Shown: one piece after another, positions 6,301-8,930 of the stretch | Numbering within the stretch: position 1 is the stretch's first letter | Layout: every line of letters begins with the position of its first letter | Origin: Ignavibacteria bacterium | Lineage (GTDB): Bacteria > Bacteroidota > Ignavibacteria > Ignavibacteriales > Melioribacteraceae | DNA length: 8,930 bases | Assembly (NCBI GenBank): GCA_027347545.1 | Contig: DAIEQT010000151.1 | Span: forward strand, 1-8,930 | Direction of reading: 5' to 3' | Notes under the pieces: generated by a model | What the model was told of the DNA's origin: nothing | What the model saw: only the letters and a program-made list of their open reading frames with translations | Database searches by the model: none | Program-made: the position numbers and the translations under genes

Positions 6301-7515
6301 ATGAAATCATTCGAAATACCGCAGCAGTACCGCAGTCAAATTATTTCTCAAATTAAAGCTGCGCGTAAAAATGAAGATCCCCGGAAACAAGACTTCACTG
6401 CAACCGAATTGGACTTTGGTCCGATTCGGTTTTTAATTGCCCGCCACTTTGGCTTTTGTTATGGGGTTGAAAACGCCATTGAGATTGCTCATAAAACAAT
6501 TGATGAAAATCCCGGGAAGAGAATATTTCTTCTCAGCGAAATGATTCACAACCCGGTTGTTAATGCTGACCTACAAGAGCGCGGAATAAATTTCATAATG
6601 GATAATTACGGTAGCCAACTAATAACCTGGAATGAAATTACTTCTGAGGATGTTGTGATTATTCCGGCTTTCGGAACAACAATAGATACCGAGCGGCTAC
6701 TTACGGAAAAGGGAATTGATATTGTAAAGTACAACACAACATGTCCCTTTGTTGAAAGAGTCTGGAATAAAGCTGCCACACTTGGCAAAGATAAGTTTAC
6801 AGTTGTTATTCATGGAAAGGCACAACACGAAGAAACCCGCGCAACTTTTTCCCATACAATTAATAATGCGCCGTCGGTTATTGTCCGCAATCTAGATGAA
6901 GCGCAGTTTTTGTGTGAAGTAATAATTGGCATTAGGAAAAAGGAAGAGTTCTATAGTTTTTTTGAAGAAAAATATTCACCATCATTTGATGTAGAAAAAG
7001 ATTTGGTAAAAATTGGTGTGGTTAATCAAACAACTATGCTGGCTAGCGAAACACAAGCGATAGCAAACATGCTGCGTGAGGCGTTGGCAAAAAAACATGG
7101 CAAAAACGATCTATCCGAACACTACGCTGATACACGCGATACGCTTTGCTACGCTACCAACGATAACCAATCGGCAACAATAGCACTTGCACAAGAGAAC
7201 GCAGATTTAGCCATTGTAATTGGCGGATACAACAGCTCAAATACATCACATTTGGTAGAACTGTTGGAAGATAAGTTTCCAACCTACTTTGTTTCCGGTG
7301 CCAATAAAATCATTTCAAAAAAAGAGATAGTGCATTTCAACCTTCACACTCGCAAAGAAATTTCCACACTAGAGTATTTACCGGAAAGCGAACAAGTAAC
7401 AATCGCTATAACAAGCGGTGCTTCCTGCCCGGACTCAATTGTTGATGCAGTTCTGAATAGGCTTTTATCTTTCTACGATGAAAAAATAAATCTTGAAGGG
7501 TTTAGTAGAAAATAA
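6301..7515 (+). CDS. ispH: 4-hydroxy-3-methylbut-2-enyl diphosphate reductase (IspH/LytB), long type
   Basis: IspH is the last enzyme of the MEP pathway. It reduces HMBPP to IPP and DMAPP with an oxygen-sensitive iron-sulfur cluster, in the cytoplasm. The 404 residues are longer than the E. coli type (about 316) and match the plant/cyanobacterial/Bacteroidota form. The three cluster cysteines are C53 (HFGFCYGVENA), C148 (NTTCPFVERVW) and C283 (DTLCYATNDNQ). HNPVVN (83-88), HGKAQHEET (171-179, replacing the E. coli GHEGHPE motif and keeping a His and a Glu), NQTT (242-245), NSSN (311-314) and TSGASCPD (371-378) complete the active site. C376 is not expected to bind the cluster. The start is supported by the N-terminal stretch FEIPQQYRSQII...DPRKQDF, which I recall as typical of this type, though no good Shine-Dalgarno sequence precedes it. 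The protein is complete, with no missing key residue. It implies that isoprenoids are made by the MEP route. Confidence 0.97.
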   Translation: MKSFEIPQQYRSQIISQIKAARKNEDPRKQDFTATELDFGPIRFLIARHFGFCYGVENAIEIAHKTIDENPGKRIFLLSEMIHNPVVNADLQERGINFIMDNYGSQLITWNEITSEDVVIIPAFGTTIDTERLLTEKGIDIVKYNTTCPFVERVWNKAATLGKDKFTVVIHGKAQHEETRATFSHTINNAPSVIVRNLDEAQFLCEVIIGIRKKEEFYSFFEEKYSPSFDVEKDLVKIGVVNQTTMLASETQAIANMLREALAKKHGKNDLSEHYADTRDTLCYATNDNQSATIALAQENADLAIVIGGYNSSNTSHLVELLEDKFPTYFVSGANKIISKKEIVHFNLHTRKEISTLEYLPESEQVTIAITSGASCPDSIVDAVLNRLLSFYDEKINLEGFSRK

Positions 7516-7519
7516 AAAA

Positions 7520-7616
7520 GAGCTGTTCATCAATGAGGAGGTCAATTTCAATCATATGTTAATGGGACCAACTAAACCCTTATAAAACGATTGAAATATT
7601 TGAGAACAGCTCCCTT
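7520..7616. terminator. Long nested inverted repeat, likely bidirectional terminator
   Basis: GAGCTGTTC (7520-7528) pairs with GAACAGCTC (7604-7612). TCAA/TTGA (7530-7533 and 7600-7603) extend the stem across one bulged base. A second stem lies inside: ATTTCAATC (7545-7553) with GATTGAAAT (7589-7597), closing a 35-nt loop. On the - strand the outer stem is followed by TTTTTTATTTT, a strong T-tract for the small secreted gene. On the + strand CCCTTTT follows, a weaker one for ispH. The span is unusually large for a plain terminator, so a small mobile element or an RNA gene is also possible. Confidence 0.6.
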
Positions 7617-7620
7617 TTAA

Positions 7621-8037
7621 TTAGTTGGAGGCAACTCTGTAGTTTTCTATTCTATCTATAATTGCTCTAAATGTTTTTTCCGGATTGTCCTTGTCTTCAA
7701 TTTTGATATCAGCAAAGAGAGGAAAGTTTGAGTAATACAAACTCGCCAACTGCGCTCTGTATCTAATCACCGGAGTTTCACCATCAACAGCAAGTGTGTT
7801 TAGTTTAGCCAGCACTTTCTTGAATTCGTATTCAGGATAGCGGCATTTTAATTCCATGCTTATGAAGATGGAATTTTCAACCACGCCCGTATGTTCGCTG
7901 CTCATAGCAAAAAGAAAACCTTGTTCGGCTCTCTCTATTTTTTTATTTACCGGTAGAGGCGTGGTGGCAAAAATTGTTGAGGATAACGCCAATGTGCTAA
8001 TCATTATCGCCAACGCTGTTCTTCTTATTGCTTTCAT
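7621..8037 (-). CDS. Small secreted protein of unknown function
   Basis: I do not recognise this 138-residue protein. It starts with a signal peptide (MKAIRRTALAIMISTLALSSTIFA, probable cleavage after residue 24), leaving a mature protein of about 114 residues. That part is mixed in charge, with segments such as MELKCRYPEYEFKKVLAKLN (61-80), IRYRAQLASLYYSNFP (91-106) and IKIEDKDNPEKTFRAIIDRI (111-130), which look alpha/beta. There is one cysteine (C65) in the mature part, no lipobox and no sorting domain, so a soluble periplasmic protein is likely. The start is supported by AAAGGTG (8042-8048 on the - strand), 4 nt before the ATG. The gene points towards ispH and ends 5 bp past the nested inverted repeat's T-tract. 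It looks real from its signal peptide, ribosome binding site and continuous frame, but it may be lineage-specific. Confidence 0.8.
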   Translation of the reverse strand: MKAIRRTALAIMISTLALSSTIFATTPLPVNKKIERAEQGFLFAMSSEHTGVVENSIFISMELKCRYPEYEFKKVLAKLNTLAVDGETPVIRYRAQLASLYYSNFPLFADIKIEDKDNPEKTFRAIIDRIENYRVASN

Positions 8038-8041
8038 ATAA

Positions 8042-8048
8042 CACCTTT
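8042..8048 (-). promoter_or_regulatory. Ribosome binding site of the small secreted protein
   Basis: On the - strand AAAGGTG is followed by TTAT and then the ATG. This is the clearest Shine-Dalgarno-like site on that strand and fixes the start. Confidence 0.5.
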
Positions 8049-8210
8049 CTGATTATGTTAAGTACGCCTATAGTTAATCAATTGAAGTGCCAGGATGCTT
8101 TTGAGTGCAAAAACGTTTGTTTGAATCAAATATCCAAGAATTCCAGCGTTATGGTTTTGTAGAAGGGATGCCACAGTTTTTCACTTAATTAAGGAAAAAT
8201 TAGTTGTTAA

Positions 8211-8394
8211 TAACTCACGTTACGCATGAGTTGAATTACGTGAATTATTTTTAGTGAAACTTGGTGTTTTAGTGCCTATGTGGCTTAATTTCTTATCTTT
8301 TCTTTTGCCACCAAGTCACAAACCTGCCCGCCACGTTGAATATACTTTAGCAGGCGGGGACACTAAGAAGTCACAAAGTGCGTAACATGAGTTA
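8211..8394. repeat. Inverted pair of a dispersed-type repeat element
   Basis: TAACTCACGTTACGCA (8211-8226) is repeated in inverted form at 8379-8394 with 15 of 16 bases matching. Inside each arm follows related sequence of the type CTTTGTGACTTCTTAGTGTC / CTTGGTGTTTTAGTGCC, ending GTGGC on the left (to 8284) and starting GCCACCAAGTCACAAA on the right (8307-8322). The two arms are therefore two head-to-head, diverged copies of one element. Repeats rich in ACCAAG, CACAAAG and CACTAAG are, from memory, common between genes in this group. Confidence 0.6.
8323..8358. repeat. 36-bp palindromic insert within a repeat copy
   Basis: CCTGCCCGCC at the left and GCAGGCGGG at the right can pair (CCCGCC 8327-8332 with GGCGGG 8353-8358, loop of 20 nt). 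The flanking sequence reads through cleanly as CACAAA + GACACTAAG if the 36 bp are removed. The insert is also much richer in G+C at its ends than its surroundings. Confidence 0.5.
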
Positions 8395-8457
8395 ATAAGA
8401 AAAGACAAAGTTTTATAGGTTATTCTTTGTGGCTCAATGCAAAAATGTGGCACCGTT

Positions 8458-8930
8458 TTAAGAGGATGAGTTTGTCTTTCTGTTTAATCTATTATTAAGC
8501 GCTCTTCTGCTTAGACCAAGCATATCAGCCGCAATACTTTGATTTCCTTCCGCGCGTTTTAATGCTTCGTTGATTAAAGCCTCTTCGGCATCTTTCAGCG
8601 TAGGCAGTTGATCGGAAAAAACAATTCCTTCTTCTGAAGTTATTGGTTCGTTAGAAAAGTTTTCTTCGCGGTGAATTTTATCTCTAATTGGACCGAGAGA
8701 CATAACTCCGGAATTGTGAACACTTACCGCATCAAAGATAATTCCTTCTAACTCACGAATGTTTCCGGGAAAGTTGTAGTTGGAAAGCAAAGTAAAAAGT
8801 TCTTTGGGTGGTGTTGGTTTTTTCTTTCCAAGCTGTTCTGCCGCTTTTTCCATAAAGTGATTAATTAGCTGAGGAATATCTTGTTTGCGCTCCCTTAGTG
8901 GTGGAATGTTTATGTGATGCGTTTGCAGTC
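8458..8930 (-). CDS. Sigma-54-dependent Fis-type transcriptional activator (NtrC family), C-terminal part
   Basis: The frame is open to the right edge, so the gene continues outside and the ATG at 8851-8853 is internal. The 156 visible residues begin in the AAA+ domain with HINIPPLRERKQDIPQLINHF, the conserved block near its end. The sensor II motif FPGNIRELEG follows at fragment residues 53-62. A linker of about 45 residues leads to a Fis-type helix-turn-helix near the C-terminus (DAEEALINEALKRAEGNQSIAADMLGLSRRALNNRL, fragment residues 113-148). Such proteins bind enhancer sites and use ATP to open promoters held by sigma-54 RNA polymerase. The N-terminal sensor or receiver domain, the Walker motifs and GAFTGA lie outside, so the signal and targets cannot be told. 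No -24/-12 promoter was found in the window that would make a local gene its target. Confidence 0.93.
   Translation of the reverse strand, partial: LQTHHINIPPLRERKQDIPQLINHFMEKAAEQLGKKKPTPPKELFTLLSNYNFPGNIRELEGIIFDAVSVHNSGVMSLGPIRDKIHREENFSNEPITSEEGIVFSDQLPTLKDAEEALINEALKRAEGNQSIAADMLGLSRRALNNRLNRKTNSSS

Larger units (their letters stand above)
8038..8457. other. Gene-free, repeat-rich intergenic region
   Basis: No convincing open reading frame lies in these 420 bp. The part next to the small secreted gene (8050-8200) is AT-rich with no clear feature. The part from about 8211 to 8394 holds an inverted pair of one repeat element with a palindromic insert, described separately. From 8395 to 8457 there is only a weak hairpin (ACAAAG/CTTTGT around 8405-8430) that could help end the sigma-54 activator transcript. 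The promoter of the small secreted gene should be here but is not obvious. Confidence 0.6.

Noticed and set aside
5512..6788. Open frames at 5512-5844, 6058-6243 and 6606-6788 (- strand)
   Set aside because: They are antisense to the DUF2911 and ispH genes, which have clear family motifs.
8052..8081. Sigma-70-like promoter (TTGATT, 18 bp, CATAAT) on the - strand before the small secreted gene
   Set aside because: The start of transcription would fall inside or after the ribosome binding site at 8042-8048, leaving almost no leader.
8211..8394. Inverted repeats considered as the ends of an insertion sequence
   Set aside because: The 152 bp between the arms hold no transposase, and the arms themselves are two copies of a small element.
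8851..8853. ATG (- strand) as the start of the sigma-54 activator
   Set aside because: The frame continues upstream with the conserved AAA+ block HINIPPLRERKQDIP, so this Met is internal.
1..8930. tRNA, rRNA or riboswitch genes
   Set aside because: No cloverleaf-like or known conserved RNA motif was seen in the gene-free stretches by eye.

Overview
The window looks like a piece of a chromosome from the Ignavibacteria (Ignavibacteriota) or a close relative in the FCB group. The base composition is AT-rich by eye. Three adjacent secreted proteins end in a type IX secretion (T9SS) sorting domain of the form NYPNPFNPETTISY...SGVYFY...TKKM.LLK, which is typical of that lineage. Four of the five visible signal peptides are cut just before a glutamine, as in Bacteroidota. 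There is no sign of phage, plasmid or CRISPR. The order-level placement is inference.

Left third (1-3947, + strand): an operon-like run of three T9SS cargo genes with 24-bp and 19-bp gaps. The first is cut by the left edge and has Asp-box (BNR-like) repeats. The second has eight SBBP-type beta-propeller repeats. The third has five Asp-box-like motifs and starts with TTG. The second and third share a perfect 122-bp repeat inside their sorting domains. It holds a 28-nt palindrome and ends exactly at the edge of a second small repeat-like element. The first gene has a different short repeat at the same place in its domain. Repeats entering, or being copied between, secretion-signal coding sequences is the most interesting signal in the window.

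Middle (3948-7515): a compact bidirectional terminator separates the cargo operon from a convergent (- strand) secreted phosphodiester glycosidase (NAGPA/DUF2233-like) gene. A 262-bp divergent intergenic region follows. Then come a secreted DUF2911 protein and, 21 bp later, ispH/lytB of the long plant/cyanobacterial type, the last step of the MEP isoprenoid pathway. ispH is the only clear housekeeping gene here.

Right third (7516-8930): a long nested inverted repeat lies between ispH and a convergent small secreted protein of unknown function, and probably acts as a terminator for both. Upstream of that gene is a 420-bp gene-free region rich in small repeats, including an inverted pair of one element, one copy of which seems interrupted by a 36-bp palindromic insert. 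The window ends inside the C-terminal part of a sigma-54-dependent, Fis-type (NtrC family) activator on the - strand.

No obviously new multi-gene system is visible. The second looks most worth having are the repeat architecture of the sorting domains, the nested inverted repeat at 7520-7612 and the nested repeat region at 8211-8394.
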